A DNA stretch of 64,000 nt from Cafeteria roenbergensis (Eukaryota; Sar; Bigyra; Bicosoecida; Cafeteriaceae). The notes under the pieces are model-generated. The model worked only from the letters and a program-made list of their open reading frames with translations, had not been told where the DNA came from and made no database searches. Shown piece by piece: positions 63,901 to 64,000 of the stretch (position 1 is its first letter; each line of letters starts with the position of its first letter). Location: positions 558,001 through 622,000 of the forward strand of contig VLTN01000007.1 in NCBI GenBank assembly GCA_008330645.1, given 5' to 3'. A program made the translations under genes and the position numbers.

Positions 63901-64000
63901 GCGGCTGGCTCTGCCGGGCGCGGACCGACGTCGCTTGGCCCGTCGTGGTTGCTCCGTGCCTCGGCGGCAGGGGCCGCATTCCCCGACGGACAGTCGCAAC
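59161..64000 (+). CDS. Very large Ala-rich protein, 3' part beyond right edge, unknown
   Basis: From the ATG at 59161 one frame stays open to the end of the window (1,613 codons), without intron. The translation is Ala/Gly-rich but patterned as amphipathic helices (LLALALRRLDASVRNI, LLSAGLQLANAYSSTF, LRLAELAEAVASAAARDA), with tryptophans and cysteines at helix positions, reminiscent of helical-repeat (HEAT-like) proteins; this is a pattern judgement only. The N-terminus WDWSEESLRAERRSP is charged and there is no signal peptide. A poly-Ser run sits near residue 580. The longest disordered stretch is around 62090-62230. No family is recognised. Confidence 0.65.
60889..60924 (+). repeat. AGC trinucleotide repeat (poly-Ser)
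   Basis: Twelve consecutive AGC units, in frame, encode serine. Confidence 0.95.

Noticed and set aside
1-64000. Mobile or virus-like elements
   Set aside because: I looked for transposase, reverse transcriptase, integrase and capsid motifs and for long terminal or inverted repeats, and saw none that could be supported.

Overview
The window is nuclear DNA from a unicellular eukaryote. It is very GC-rich, apart from three AT-richer islands. Genes are tightly packed on both strands, introns are few and GT-AG, the standard stop codons are used, and the encoded proteins are rich in Ala, Pro and Ser. The content (LSm8, 14-3-3, R2R3-Myb, eIF4G-type MA3 domain, four-repeat voltage-gated Ca channel, myosin, ARL2-binding BART domain) is eukaryotic. 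Channel, BART protein and a possible axonemal protein fit a flagellate. Porphobilinogen deaminase has no obvious plastid transit peptide, which fits a heterotroph such as a bicosoecid-like stramenopile, but the species cannot be named from this sequence. I saw no rRNA, CRISPR, transposon or virus-like element.

Layout. 1-3899 (minus): most of a divergent myosin that runs off the left edge. 5.8-8.6 kb: Ala-rich coiled-coil protein. 8.9-12.1 kb (minus): BART-domain protein and a two-exon protein with GxW and RPAF motifs. 12.4-23.4 kb: a run of plus-strand genes: geranylgeranyltransferase-I beta, pirin, acid sphingomyelinase, porphobilinogen deaminase, a secreted repeat protein and a divergent 14-3-3. 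23.7-29.3 kb: two divergent gene pairs (mitochondrial WW/TM protein with a small anchored protein; LSm8 with an MA3-domain protein). 29.4-34.7 kb: four identical tRNA-Ser(GCT) genes surrounding an ankyrin gene made of tandem 340-bp exon-plus-intron units. 34.9-38.8 kb (minus): a six-TM protein and a Cys-containing protein with 17-residue repeats. 39.7-40.6 kb: a box C/D snoRNA cluster in an AT-richer island, with guides recognisable by complementarity to universally conserved rRNA. 41.1-48.2 kb: the four-repeat Ca channel. 48.6-53.7 kb (minus): R2R3-Myb with a very long tail. 54.6-56.0 kb: omega-amidase (Nit2). 56.4-58.8 kb: possible NDK-like protein. 59.2 kb to the end: a >1,600-residue unrecognised open frame that leaves the right edge.

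Most neighbours are housekeeping genes without an obvious shared pathway; pairs are often head-to-head over 225-920 bp, suggesting shared promoters. The most unusual items are the homogenised ankyrin exon/intron array, the snoRNA cluster, and the myosin whose nucleotide-switch motifs look degenerate. Exon boundaries were deduced by eye from GT-AG sites, phase and family alignment from memory; none is backed by transcripts.
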